NCBI RefSeq assembly: GCF_902167145.1
Contig: NC_050096.1
Span: forward strand, 181,881,825 to 181,945,824
Reading direction: 5' to 3'
Length of the DNA: 64,000 bases
From: Zea mays
Taxonomy: Eukaryota; Streptophyta; Magnoliopsida; Poales; Poaceae
Of this stretch, positions 31,637 to 43,985 are shown in pieces. Numbering within the stretch: the stretch's first letter is position 1; every line of letters starts with the position of its first letter. The notes below the pieces were generated by a model that ran no database searches, was not told the DNA's origin, and was given only the letters and a program-made list of their open reading frames with translations. Both the position numbers and the translations under genes were made by a program.

Positions 31637-32162
31637 TCACTTTGCCGAGTGTAACACTCGGCAAAGAGGCGCTTTGCCGAGTGTCAGGGTCATAACACGC
31701 GGCAAAGAGCACAGACCTGGGCACCGGCTTAGGCTCTTTGCCGAGTGTTATGTCGCTGGCACTCGGCAAAGAGGTCGGCTTTGCCGAGTGCCGCACAGAA
31801 CACTCGGCAAAGAGCCTGACATGGGGACCCTCTCTGGCGGGCTCTTTGCTGAGTGTTGTCTGGAAGACACTCGACAAAGATAACTTCTTTGCCGAGTGTC
31901 TTCCAGGCAGCACTCGGCAAAGTCGCCGTCTCCGTCACCCGGCGCCGTAACGGCCGCTTTTCTTTGTCGAGTGCTCTCTGGCACTCGGCAAAGAGGTTTG
32001 CCGAGTGCCCGAGAAAAAGCACTCGGCAAAGAAGCCTTTGCCGATGCACTCTTTGTCGAGTCTTCTTTGCCGAGTGTCACACTCGGCAAAGCCTTTGCCG
32101 AGTGTTTTTAAGGCTTCGCCGAGTGCTTCAGGCACTCGGCAAAGCGATTGATTCCGGTAGTG
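31637..32162 (+). repeat. 3' subterminal array and terminus of CACTA-B
   Basis: Many inverted pairs of CTTTGCCGAGTG and CACTCGGCAAAG, ending TTCCGGTAGTG at 32162. CACTA-C sequence follows with no spacer. Confidence 0.88.
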
Positions 32163-32165
32163 TAG

Positions 32166-33197
32166 TACACTCGGCAAAGGCGCAGTCTCCGTCACTAGCC
32201 GCCGTGACGGTGCCTTTTCTTTGCCGAGAACCGGGCGACACTCGGCAAAGGCTTTGCCGAGTGCCCGATATGCATATGCATGGACAATGGACGTGAACTT
32301 GCCATTCAGTTGTTTAAAAATTAACATTCAGTTGTTTAAAAATTGTATAAAACACAAACAAAGTCAGAAAAATCATGAAACTTGTCCACATGTCATGATA
32401 TCATATATAGAGGTTGTGATAAAAAATTGAGAATGTTTCGAGAAAGTTGTGACACACTATGTGTAGAAACTTAAGTGACCTACACATAAAATCATAGAGT
32501 TTCAATGTAGACCGGTTTGGTTTCTACACATACTGCCTCACAACTTTCTCAAAACATTCTCAAATTTTTATCACAGTCTCTACATATGATATCATCACAT
32601 GTGGACAATTTTCATGATTTTCTGACTTTGTTTGTGTTTTATACAATTTTTAAACAACTTGATGGCAAGTTCACGGTCATGTTTAGTGATCATGGTGCTC
32701 GAAAATTCCGGTCTGCTCCTCAAATCGGTCGTAACTTGTGTTACCTAACATGGATATTATTTTTGCATTCACGGTTTTACATTTTTCGAGTGACTTGTAG
32801 TTCAAATCTGAATTTTCTGAGAAAATTCAATTAAACGAACAAAATCTAATAGTTATAGCAAACACTTTTATAATTGTGCAAAAATGGAACACATAGGTCT
32901 ACATAGTGTAGGAACACACCACAAAAAGTTTGGTTGGGAAAAAATAAAAAAAAATAAAAATATACTTTGCCGAGTGCCAAGAACAGCACTCGGCACAACA
33001 TTCTTTGTCGAGTGTCAGACATGGGACACTCGGCAAAGATAATTAAAAATATTAAACCTTTCTTTGCTGAGTGTTTGTCAGTTGGCACTCGGCAAAGACG
33101 TCTTTGCAAAGTGCCAGATATAGGGCACTCGGCAAAGTATGTTTTAAATTAAAAAAATCTTTGCCGAGTGCCAGATCGTGGCACTCGGCAAAGAAGT
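32166..33197 (+). repeat. CACTA-C 5' arrays and palindrome
   Basis: Arrays of CACTCGGCAAAG units flank a palindrome (32287-32935, centre near 32500) whose arms share sequence with the CACTA-B palindrome. The left arm is shorter here; it starts at ACGTGAACTTGCC instead of about 200 bp further out. Confidence 0.8.
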
Positions 33198-34058
33198 CTT
33201 ACATGTGTTCTGTAAAGCCTTCTTTCTTCATCACTCTCACTCAATCTCACACCGTCGCCGCACCCACACCACCGTGCCTCCTCACCGCCGCGCGCCCTCA
33301 TCGCCGCCGCCCCCTCCCCAGCCGCTCGCCCCGTCCCTAACCGCCACGCCCTCATCGCCACCGGCCACCACACCCTTCCCTGGTCGTCGGCCACCTTCCT
33401 AGTCCATCGTCGGCTCACTCCATATTTAAGGTTTGTGTTTGTAATTCTTTAGGGTATTAATTATTCATTACATGATTAACTGTAATAAATACAAAAATAT
33501 TCAGGACCACCATTGTTATTGTAGTAAAATGTAGTGGTAAATTGTTTCATGCAAAGCCTAGGCCTCTATTTTAATTTCTAGACAAATTTAGATATAACAA
33601 CACAACTTTACATATAAGTTACCTACTTATGCTATCTCGGCAAAATACTATAGTGACACATGCTTGAGCGGTAGTTTTAGGGCATTCTAGTGAATTTGCT
33701 ATGTTTAGTAAAATAGTTCTATATATTGTGATGGTGGATATGGATGCTGCTTAGATGTGACTTGCATCCATCGTGCCGATTTTATATGTGTGTGTCAGCC
33801 ATCGTGCTATTAATCCATTTGCAGGTTTTGGAAACCTCCCCGTACAGGGGAAGTGCTGCCGATTTTTTTGTTGACATGCTTGTTTATTTTTTGCAGAGGT
33901 TTTCCTAGCCATTGCAGGTCTGCGTGCACCGCGACGCGTCGCCACTGCACCGACCTACCACCGTCACCCTAGGTACAACTTCTATTTCCGCAGCATGGTC
34001 ATAGATTATATACATGTTTATATTAAACTATAACATCTATTTTCGTAGTATACATGGA
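33198..34058 (+). promoter_or_regulatory. Leader region of tnp2-C, first part
   Basis: CT-rich and CGCC-rich leader (33200-33410) followed by AT-rich intron-like DNA with the block CCATCGTGCTATTAATCC and CTCCCCGTACAGGGGAAG, shared with CACTA-B at 25560-25640. It is interrupted by CACTA-D. Confidence 0.55.
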
Positions 34059-34339
34059 CACTACACGACGGTTCACTTACAGCGACCTACGATTGGTTGC
34101 TAAAACGGCCTTCAGCGACCTACGGTTGGTCGCTAAAAACTTTTAGTGACCCATAAGGATGGTCGCTGTAAGTGCCGTCGCTAAAGGCTTTAGCGACCGA
34201 CATCTTTTTAGCGACCGACCGCCCGTTGCTAATATTGTATATTTAACGACCAACCGTGGGTTGTTGTACTATAGATTTAGCAACCAATCGTGAGTCGTTG
34301 TACTATACTTTTAGCAACCAACAAAAAGTTGCCCCTAGT

Positions 34340-35606
34340 TATAGTCGTTAATAATGATAATATACCATTAATTAGCATTCAACAACTGTTATATATACAA
34401 AAGCATCACAAATCACCAATTTTTATACACATAATCACATAGATATACAAATTTAATTAGTATTGCACAATGGTAGATCCACATCACATAAACCATCAAC
34501 AAGCACCACAACAAAATCATTCACAAAACCTACACATGTTATTATGTTTTGCACATATTTGCAAACACTTTACAAAATCATTCACAAAAGTACTAACACT
34601 TCAAGTGATTCGTAAAAGCCTTCACAAAAGCACTCCAACTTCTTGTATCCTCTTGTTTTAAGGCACAAGCTTGTAGGGGTTGTGATGTCGCCACTTACTT
34701 GATGCTAACAAGACATTTCCTTCACCAAAGCCATCTTCAACACTTCGCCCATAAAAAAGATCAATTCTCTTTTTCAATTGTCTGTCTGCAAGACAAGTGA
34801 TAATTGCAATAAGTAACATGATATGTTAACCAGAAGGTATGCTAGCACCAGAAACGACCAAAGAAGATGGTATGACTTTCTGTTCTTCCTGCAATATGTT
34901 ATGCATAAGCTACAACAAATACAGATTGCAGTCTAAAGGCTGCATAGAAGCTGGACATGCATAAATGAAAGATGCAAGCATTTAAAATATAAGACTTACA
35001 AACTGCTCTATGCTCCTTTACTCCTTTGTTTTGATGCCACGATACTCCACAGCATAATTGGGCGTTTTGCAGAATGGGCACCTTCAGTGATCAAGTTTTT
35101 TTTCATAAGAAGGCTTGTATAAATCACCAAACAGTATGAAATTACGACAAGATGAAATAAAGTATACTCACTGTGTAGGCCGAGTAGTATGAGTCGGTTT
35201 CATTTAAAGAAAACACTATGTAAAAATGTCAAACAGAATATGCAAAGGTTATTTGCAGGTTGGGATGGCTAAATCAACAGTACGATGGATGCATTACCTG
35301 TACATATCCCCTTCGAGCAACACTTTGAACGGTTGAGGCTTGGGTAGTACTACAACAGATGAAAACAATCTTATTAGGAAATGACGTTGGGCGTTGGGCA
35401 TTGGCATCGACGTAGAATAATAATAGTTTGAATAATTTAGGAATTACAACCAATTAGCAATGGCTTCCAACTGACTATTTACAATGAGCAGATTGGATCC
35501 TAAAAACAAACTTATACTATTATACCCTATGGAATTAAACAATACATAAATAAGGATAAAATAATAGTTGGGAAGAAACATGTTGTTTCTTTAAAGTTTA
35601 ACGAAC
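34340..35606. other. CACTA-D interior, part 1
   Basis: AT-rich DNA with no clear coding frame. Some of it (34680-35400) may be further intron and exon sequence of the captured cyclophilin gene, but I cannot place exons. Confidence 0.35.
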
Positions 35607-36654
35607 CTGGATGGGCTATTGGCTCTTGGCGAGCCATGGTATCTCCTTACTGGCGAGCGTCTACTGTAAGGACCATTTCTTTCATACCTGAACATGATGG
35701 GAAATCAGTACAGATGCCAAATCTGTCAAAGTTTGATAAATAGTCTAATTTTTAAATTTACCTATTGAAATTGTTCCATCTATCATCTCTCCCTCCATCG
35801 TAGCGGGGTCAAACAGAGGGACGCTCGGGAGATGGCGTCCTATATCGGCGTGCATACCCATACTTCTGAGTAAAACCACGTCCTTTCCTGATTTGTTGAG
35901 GTTGCCCATTGTCTGCAGAACCCACACCTAAATCTTTACCATTGGTGGACAAAGGTTCATTGCTTGGCAGATGCCTTCCTTCACCAGTTCTAGACATGCT
36001 AGCCTCTGCATTATCACCACCAATGTTGCCATCTACATTTACTGGTTTCATTAAATTTACATCAAACTGAATGGGATTGTTCCTGGAGCTTCCACCTGGA
36101 TCATTCCTATGTTTATAAAAATGGGTGTGCATTAGCCACTCAAAAGTAACTAGTCACTCAAAGTTGAACAGTACAAACTTTGCTATGTTAATGTAGTTAA
36201 TAGACATACCTATCTTCTGAATTGTAATTTCGAGATCTTTCATTAGCCACTCAAAAGTAACTAGTCCACTAGGATATGTCGATAGCAAATATGTAACCCA
36301 CACATTAAATCTAATGGAATTAGATTACTACCTTTCGGTAAGGAACGCTTGGTACGATGGCCACCCTTTTCACTGTCTGAACTGCTGTTATCTGTCTTTG
36401 AGCTTACTGCAAAAAGTGGCAATTAGAAAGATAAGCAGAAAGAACATAAAAATATTTGCAGCTGTACATTGTATTAATCTATTTATACCTTTATCTCCCT
36501 TTAGCGGATCCTGAGAATTTGTGTTGGAAACTTCACCACAGTCTACAATTTTCACTTGATAAGAAGGATTTCCAGTTTCACTACCAACTGCTTCAAGCTT
36601 TTTAAGCAAAGCTATTCCACTGACCACCTTCCCAAAGTGATTGCCAGGACGGAG
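35607..36654 (-). pseudogene. Captured fragment of an SR-rich cyclophilin gene (CYP63/CYP95-like)
   Basis: Minus-strand exons: 36489-36654 (RPGNHFGKVVSGIALLKKLE, then VKIVDCGEV, the C-terminal end of a cyclophilin peptidyl-prolyl isomerase domain), ~36330-36410 and ~36207-36240 (short Ser/Arg/Asp pieces), ~35762-36115 (IRKGRGFTQKYGYARRYRTP then SPERPSV) and 35607-35688 (Arg/Ser/Pro-rich). KGRGF...YARRYRTPSPER is a hallmark of the plant SR-cyclophilin tail. Splice boundaries are preserved, so the capture was from genomic DNA. The first exons of the isomerase domain are absent and a frame change follows SPER. It has no function as an enzyme. Confidence 0.72.
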
Positions 36655-37269
36655 CTAATGAAATTAAAGTGATTGCTATCAGTACTTCGGTAGCACTCCA
36701 CGACATTAGGGTACAAGACTACAACACACTCGATTAAAAAAATGAGCCAAACCGGATGGAATCGAAATAGAGATGAGTCGGATCGGTGCTATGCAGAGTA
36801 TCGAAAAAATCCAACCAGGACTATCCGGATGGACTTGAAATTGTAGTATTGTACATATAAATATAATGGAAAAAAGGTTGGGTTTAGGCATGGACTTGGT
36901 GGTCTCGAGCAACCCAAGCGAGACGGGTAGAGCTTACCGCGAGTTGGAATGGATCACCGCCTGACGCCGTTGCAGGTGGCGTCAGGAGGATGGACCGCTG
37001 AGCCGCGCTGGCGGCCACTGGAGGGGAGCGAGGTGGGCAGAGCGCTTCGGTGGCGCGTGTGCTGCAGTGCAGCTGCGGGTGAAGAGGGAGGAGACCAGGG
37101 TTCCACCGTCGTTCTGTTGGGTCGATCATGCCTAGTGGGCCGTAGCCGTACACAACTCGAGCCTGCTCTATTATCTGGCTTTCTAATTCTTTTGTTATTT
37201 TATTCCTCCTTAATTTTCTATGTTACAATTCTCTTCTATATTTTACATTCTCTTCTATATTTTACTCCT
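36655..37269. other. CACTA-D interior, part 2
   Basis: Contains a GC-rich stretch (36945-37160) with open frames on both strands but no recognised protein. It may be a further captured fragment. Confidence 0.3.
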
Positions 37270-37621
37270 ATAAAACACACGGGTAACTTCCTATAGGCGG
37301 TCGTAGGAAGTTAGCGGCTCGTTTGACCGCACCCGTGGATCAGCAACTAAAAGCTAACTTCCTAGAGGAGGTTGTAGGAAGTTAGTTGCCCATGCTAACT
37401 TCCTAGAGGCAGCCGTAGGAAGTTAGCGGCTCGCTTAACCGCACACACGGGTCAGCATGTGAAAGCTAACTTCCTACAGCTTTTATAAAATACCGTAGGA
37501 AGTTATGTTTATTTCCTAAAGCTACCAGTTGCATCTCGGAAGTTATTTATTTCCTACGGTTTGTTATAAAAGCTGTAGGAAGTTAAAAAAACCGTAGGAA
37601 GTGTATGATTTTGGTGTAGTG
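37270..37621. repeat. Partial second CACTA end nested in CACTA-D
   Basis: An array of AACTTCCTA / TAGGAAGTT inverted units ending GATTTTGGTGTAGTG at 37621, a typical CACTA terminus (inverse CACTACACCAAAATC). The opposite end is not found. Confidence 0.55.
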
Positions 37622-37960
37622 TAGGGAGGGTTTTCTTTTTTTTATTTATTTCGAAATGCATTTTTAAATTACTCAAAAATTCATAAAATTTTACCAAATA
37701 AATAATAAGTATTTGAATAAATTATTACGAATGAAAATAAATAATAAACATTTGAAACGACTTTCAACTCGAATCTAATATCATATAAGCACAAAGAACA
37801 CAGTTGCATACTATAGTCATGTCCATACATAAATAAACCATGAAATAAACATACAAGCAATATTAAAAAAATAAATCACCACGCAATTTAGCGATCAATG
37901 TTTACTTGTTTTAATTAATTTTTAGTCACTAACATCTACAGGCACGTTCAGGCTATAAGA
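37622..37960. other. AT-rich CACTA-D interior, part 3
   Basis: No gene seen. The right subterminal array of AGCGACC units begins near 37960. Confidence 0.4.
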
Positions 37961-38217
37961 TTTGATAGTGATCCTTGCTCTATAGCGACCCACCGCTAGT
38001 CCCCGACGACATCTATAGCGACCAACCATAAGTTGTTAAATTTCTAGACTTTTAGCGACCAACGGACCGTTGCTACAAAAGGATTTAGCGACTGACCGTC
38101 GGTTCCTAACCTTTAGCAACCAACAGTTGGTACCTAATAAGGGTCGCTAAAGATCAACCGTCGTGTAGTGGGATTACATGTTTATATTAAACTATACTCG
38201 GTTATATATGTTATAGG

Positions 38218-41200
38218 ATGGAGGACCGTGAGTGGATGTACACAGGCCGTGTAGGAAGGAATGATGTCACCCCTGAATGGATTAGAAAGACCGATGATTT
38301 TGTGGAACAGACATATGGCGAAGCTGCTAAAGGAGCAAGTCTAGTCCCATGCCCATGCAGCAAATGTGCCAACCGGAAAAGAAAATCAAAGAAGGCCATG
38401 GTAGAACATATTTGGAAGAATGGATTTACGCCAGGCTATACTCGGTGGATCTTTTATGGTGAAGTGCATCGTATGAGAGAGGAGGTGCTGAGACAACACG
38501 TCGAGCATTATGATGCTGATGCGGGGGTAGCGAATATGTTGAACGACTATCATGAGGCACAATACGCCGGAGGATGTACGGATGACGAGCTAGAGCCGAC
38601 TACAAAGGCGTTCTAAGACATATTTGACGTGGCACAGAAGCCCCTTCATGGCATGACAAAGGTTTCTCAACTGGATGCCATTGGGCGTGTAATGGCGTTC
38701 AAGTCGCAGTACATCATGAGTCGAGACGCATTCGATGGCTTGTTGACGGTTATTGGTAGCCTGCCTCCGGAGGATCACATTCCGCCAAAGAGCATGTACG
38801 AGGCATGGAAACTCCTTCGTGCACTCAAGATGATGTATGAGCAGATACATGCTTGTCTGAAGGGCTGCGTGCTATTTAGGAAATAATACGCGGAGGCAAA
38901 GTATTGTCCGAAGTGTAAATCGTTTAGGTTCATGGAGGTAGACTCTGGTGATGGACAGAAGAGGCAGCTCGACATCCCCTTGACAATCCTACACCACCTT
39001 CCGTTCATACCGAGGATCTAGCGTCTATAGATGACCGAGGAATCCGCGAAACAGATGACATGGCACAAAAATAGAAAACGATACAATCCTGATAAGATGG
39101 TACACACATCTGATTGTGAGGCATGGAAACACTTTGATGTCATTCACCGTGAGAAAGCCGAAGAGGCTCGCAATGTACGTGTTGCGCTGGCCAAAGATGG
39201 ATTCAATTCCTATGGAATGAGCGTTGCCTCGTACACATGTTGGCCCGTGTTTGTTATCCCAATCAATCTCCCCCCGACATGTGCTTTCAAAGGCAGAATA
39301 TATTTGTGTCGTTGATAATTCCCGGATACCTGGGGAATAAAATGGGCGTGTACATGGAGCCTTTGATCGATGAATTGGTACATGCTTGGGAGGAAGGGGT
39401 ATGGACATATGACCGAGCTACGAAGACAAACTTCAAAATGCATGTTTAGTACCAGTACTCCATGCATGGCTTACCGACGTATGGGCTATTCTGCACCTGG
39501 TGTGTTCGCGGTAAGTTCCCATGCCTAGTTTGCAAGGAAACTCTTAGGTTCATTTGGTTGAAAAAGGGTGGCAAATATTCGTCGTTCGATAAACATCGAC
39601 AATTTCTCCCTCCTGACCATCCATTCCGCCTAGACATCAAGAACTTCACGAAAGGTGTCGTAGTGACAGACCGCCCACCTGCAATGATGACTGGTGCCAA
39701 AATTCGTCAACAGATAGATGGGCTCGTGGCCAATACAGAAGGTGGTTTTGTTGGATGTGGTGAGCAGCATATGTGGACACATAAGTCGGGCTTGACTCGG
39801 CTCCCCTATTATGACGACCTGCTCCTTCCACACAACATTGGCGTGATGCACACTAAAAAGAATGTTGCCGAGGCACTTTGGGTAATAATTATGGACATTC
39901 CTGATAAGTCAAAGGATAACGTAAAGGCAAGAGTGAATCTGACAGCGTTATGTGATAGACCAAACCAAGAGATGAAGCCACCTAGTGTTGGAAAGACATG
40001 GAGAAGGCCTAAGGCCGATTTCGTCCTAAGTAGGGCCTAGAGGAAGGAAGTACTTCAGTGGATCAAGATGTTGATGTTCCCTGAGGGTATGTAGCTAACC
40101 TGAGTAGGGGGGGTGAACTTATCTACTCTGCGAGTCTTAGGGATGAAGAGTCATGACTTCCACATATGAATTGAACGGATTCTTCCTGCAACGGTTCGAG
40201 GCTATGTCCTAGATAATGTCTGGCTAGCGCTTTCAGAGTTGAGCTATTTCTTCCGCCAGCTTTGTGCAAAAGAGTTATCTCAGACCGTGATTGCAGACTT
40301 GGAAAGATTAGCACCCGTGTTACTGTGTAAGCTTGAGAAGATATCTCCACCCAGAATCTTCAATCCAATGCAGCATTTGATTCTTCATCTCCCCTATAAG
40401 GCACGAATGGGGGGCCCATGCAGGGACGTTGGTGCTATCCAATCGAGAGATGTCTAAAGACTATTCGAAAGAAATGTAGAAATGAATGCAAAATCGAGGC
40501 TTACATTGCAGAGGCATACATTCTAGAGGAGGTGTCAAACTTCACAACAACTTATTATGGTGACAAACTATCGAGCGTGCATAATCCACCCCCTCGTTAC
40601 AATGATAGCGGCAATGAATCGAACCTCAGCATATTTGGAGGCCAACTCGGAAGCGCAAGTGGTTCGACCACCAAGACCTTGACACATGAAGAGTGGTGGC
40701 ATATCATGCTATATGTATTGACCAACCTTGAAGAGGTGATGCCATACATGGAACAATTTCTTCATGAATTCTAGCATCGATCAAGGGACACAACTCCACA
40801 GGAATATGATACTCTTCTTATAAAGGGTGCGAGAAATGGATTGCCCGATTTCATTTCCTGGTTCAAACTTAAGGTACGTGCTTAGTTTGTCAAAGAGATC
40901 CGTCTATGAACTCAATTTAGCGTCTTTTAACTTGCGAATACTTGTAGGGCCAAATAGATCCGTCTATGAGTGCCGAGTTGAGACAAGTAGCCAACGACTT
41001 TGCTTATAGGGTCAAGAAATATTCTGGGTAATGACGTCAATGGATATCATTTTCGCACAACAAACTACGACCAAGTCGGCCCAATCAAAAAACAACGTGT
41101 TCTAGAGTCTTTACGCCTGGCCTTGACGAGGTTGATTATTTTGGACGAATCGAAGAAATATATGAACTCAATTTTCATGGTTCCAAACCTCTTATTCCAG

Positions 41201-41606
41201 TGATATTCAAATGTATTATCTTTCATATGCATGCTAAACAAAAGAACATCTTAATGGTTGGGATGTTGTGTATAAGGTATCGCCGCACGGTAGATTACCT
41301 GTTCCAAACGATGAAGATTATAACTTAGACCTAGACACATATGATGGAGAGTCCTTCCAAGAAGATGGGCTAGAAGGGCAATTTGAGATAGACTTAACCG
41401 AAGCTATCAGAATGGAAGTAGATATTGAAATGGTTGTTGATGAGGAGGATGATGAGGTGCAAAATAAGAATGACTTAGTAATACTTGAAGGCAATGGCAT
41501 TAATGACGAACTTGCGCCTTCAGATGGTGTTGACTATGAAATGGTTGATAGTGATGATGAGAGTTATGATCCGGCTAACCCTGACACATATGAAGATTAT
41601 TTTTAA
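38218..41606 (+). pseudogene. CACTA-C tnp2 transposase pseudogene
   Basis: Colinear with tnp2-B from MEDREWMYTGRVGRNDVTPE to NPDTYEDYF. The Cys motif CPCSKC is retained; the core reads LLLPHNIGVMHTKKN, so the conserved Asp is replaced by Gly. Many breaks: TAA after TTKAF (38614-38616), TAA after LFRK (38884-38886), stops near 39020 and 39448, frameshifts near 40090 and 41030, and a deletion near 41215 removing the segment from KCHWFD to YYLPYA. It is clearly non-functional and older-looking than copy B. Confidence 0.88.
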
Positions 41607-41707
41607 TCGATGTAATGCTATAGTTTTTTTATTTCACACCTGTTTCTAAATACATATTTTTATATGTGCTTATTTGTTTACTCTTAATGGCAGGTTGTTG
41701 GACAAAG

Positions 41708-43663
41708 ATGGTGGGCGGTTGGCTGAGGAGGAGGAGGGGGAGGAGGAGCATGACGGTGGAGGAGGCACAGCAGGACAACGACGTCCAGCAGCACATGGAG
41801 CAGCAGGACGACGATGTCCAGCAACAGGCGGCGCAACAGAACGACGATGACGCTCAGCAGGACGCCTGAGGTTCTGGCGCCTCAGGTTCGAGGAACGTCT
41901 ACCTGCGAGGTCCCGCGAGTCTCCCTCAGCATCCCATACTTCGGGACAGGGGGCCGCTGATTCGGCAGGATGGGGAGAGGCATGTAACTTTATGTTCTCC
42001 ATGCTTGTTCATATTATGTGTTCAAAATCATAATATAAATAAGACTTTTTATTTATCACTTGGACAGGTCTTGGATGGTTGTGGAGAATGTTGGGGGTCA
42101 TGGTCGCAACCCTAATGGCATCCTCGGCCTGCTGTGCAAGGAACACTTCCCTGGACTGGTTGAGTACGCCGGAGTGATGGGCCCAGCCTACACCTTCGAC
42201 CACTACGTCGTCGCCCCTGATGCAGTAGACCGGGACGACAGGGAATTCAACAACAAGGCGGAGCGGGTGAAGAAAGAGCTATGGGTAAGTCTTACTGTAA
42301 TGTAAAATATGTTGCATTCGTTGCACATTCTTGAAATAATGTATGGATACATCGTCTTTGTATGCATGATTTCTTCAGATGCGAGGCTGGATACGAGGCT
42401 AGGGCCGATGTGGTGGCCACTACGAGCTGTAAGAAGCTCGTCGTGGACATGCACTACAAGGCACGAATCTAGGCCATCGTCACCTACCACGACTCCGTCC
42501 TTTGGGAGAAGGTGACCAAGCAGCAAGCCCGAACCATGTCGTTGACCAGGGACCAGTACTTGCAGGTAAATACAATACTTTAATTTTTCCTTATTTTTAT
42601 CTTTTGATATGCAGTGTACGTGTTTACTTTGTAGATGATTCCATATTGGTGCGCCACACATCCTCTGTGCTGGGAGAAGATGGTGGATAGGTGGTGCTCG
42701 CCTGAGTGGGATTAGGCGCAGAACGCTAGCCGGGAACGACGTCTGATGATGCAAGGTCCCTCCCACCACCAAGGCAGCCACAGCCTAGGCTAATATGCAG
42801 AAGCATGGGTACGCCCTCTTTTTTATTTAGGTATATAACACTGGATTAAATATTATTTCTAACTATCTCGTTGGTTTTCTTGCAGTCGGCGTCACATGGT
42901 GGTCAGCCTTGCTCCAACTTCTCGGCCTATGCTATGGCCCATAAGGGCTAGGCGACGTCCGACGTCACCTACAACCCGAATGACGGCCCCAATGCGTACA
43001 TCAACCTCGTCGTCTAGAGCCGCCTTCATGACTACACCGCCATGGCACGGGAGGTCCATGAGCCAGAATACGATTCGATGATTGAGCAGATCGACCCCGA
43101 TGTCCTCATGAGTGTCGGAGGAGGCAAGAGACATGGGCGGTACTGGGTTGCCGACGGGGCAATCGATTCGTCATCCACTCCCACTCTGTCTCAGGTGCGA
43201 GCAAGTAGCACGAGCTCGAGCCCAGCCATACGTCCTCGGCAGGACAGCTCACATCATTGCATACAACAACTCGAGGTTAGTGCTTTTGTAACACGTCATT
43301 CCTTGAGTTATATACCTTCTCTTTGAGTTACTATAACAATGGCTTGGAATATTACAGACCCAGCTAGAAACAGAGAGGAGGGAACGTCAGGAGATGGAGG
43401 CAAGGATGGCGGAGATGTTCAAGTACATGCAGAGTCTTTGCGCCACACAGGATTTCGCTCCACCACCTCCATTGTTCCCTACAGTTGACCCTGCTCAGTT
43501 CCATACTCCTGTGAGTATGAAATTTCTAGTTAGATATTGGTAATGCATCTGGTATAACACATGCAATCTCTTCTCTGTCCAGGGACAATCTGCGACGACA
43601 TCCAATAACCCTCATGGATCGCCCAGCCCATCGCCGCACCAGTCCAGCTGCCCACCTCGATGA
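41708..43663 (+). pseudogene. CACTA-C tnp1-like pseudogene
   Basis: Exons match tnp1-B: MVGGWLRRRRGRRSMTVEEA with Q/D repeats (41708-41866, then TGA), LGLLCKEHFPGLVEYAGVMG (from 42069), IPYWCATHPLCWEKMVDRW (from 42636), a segment ending STPTLSQVRASSTSS (to 43277), and a final exon ending CPPR then TGA (43661-43663). In-frame stops at about 41867, 42472 and 42712 and others make it non-coding. Splice sites are largely kept. Confidence 0.78.
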
Positions 43664-43985
43664 ACTTGTTAGGGGCAATATCTTCTCTGTGCAATCTCTT
43701 TCTTAGTGTTGTTCATACTTTGTGAGATAACCGAGTCTGAACTTGTTAGATGTTGGTAATGCTTTGTGAGATACTTGAGACTTATGTTCTTCAATGTTGG
43801 ATACTTATGTTTGTGTCCGAACATGTTGGTAATGATGTGAGAACTTGTTTGATTTATGGTGTTTGTGAGATATGTGATGCATATGTGATATCTGTGATGA
43901 TTATGTGATATGTGTGATGTATATATGATATCTTTTGTTTGTTTGGATGGAATAGAAAAAATAAATTAAAAAGGTGTGTACTGGT

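Larger units (their letters stand above)
23794..32162 (+). mobile_element. CACTA-B, plus orientation, 5' terminus missing
   Basis: In order: subterminal array (23794-23930), a long palindrome, a second array (24846-25078), a GC-rich leader, tnp2 (25712-29218), tnp1 (29321-31350), 3' array (31637-32162) and terminus TTCCGGTAGTG at 32162. No CACTA end is seen on the left. Both genes have all exons and consensus splice sites but contain nonsense mutations, so the element is probably non-autonomous now. Confidence 0.85.
34059..38170. mobile_element. CACTA-D: non-autonomous CACTA carrying a cyclophilin gene fragment
   Basis: The left end CACTACACGACGGTT (34059) and right end AACCGTCGTGTAGTG (38170) are inverted repeats. 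The 3-bp duplication is GGA on both sides (34056-34058 and 38171-38173). Subterminal arrays use AGCGACC / GGTCGCT units, different from the host element. There is no transposase. Inside are exons of an SR-type cyclophilin on the minus strand and a partial second CACTA end. Confidence 0.9.
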
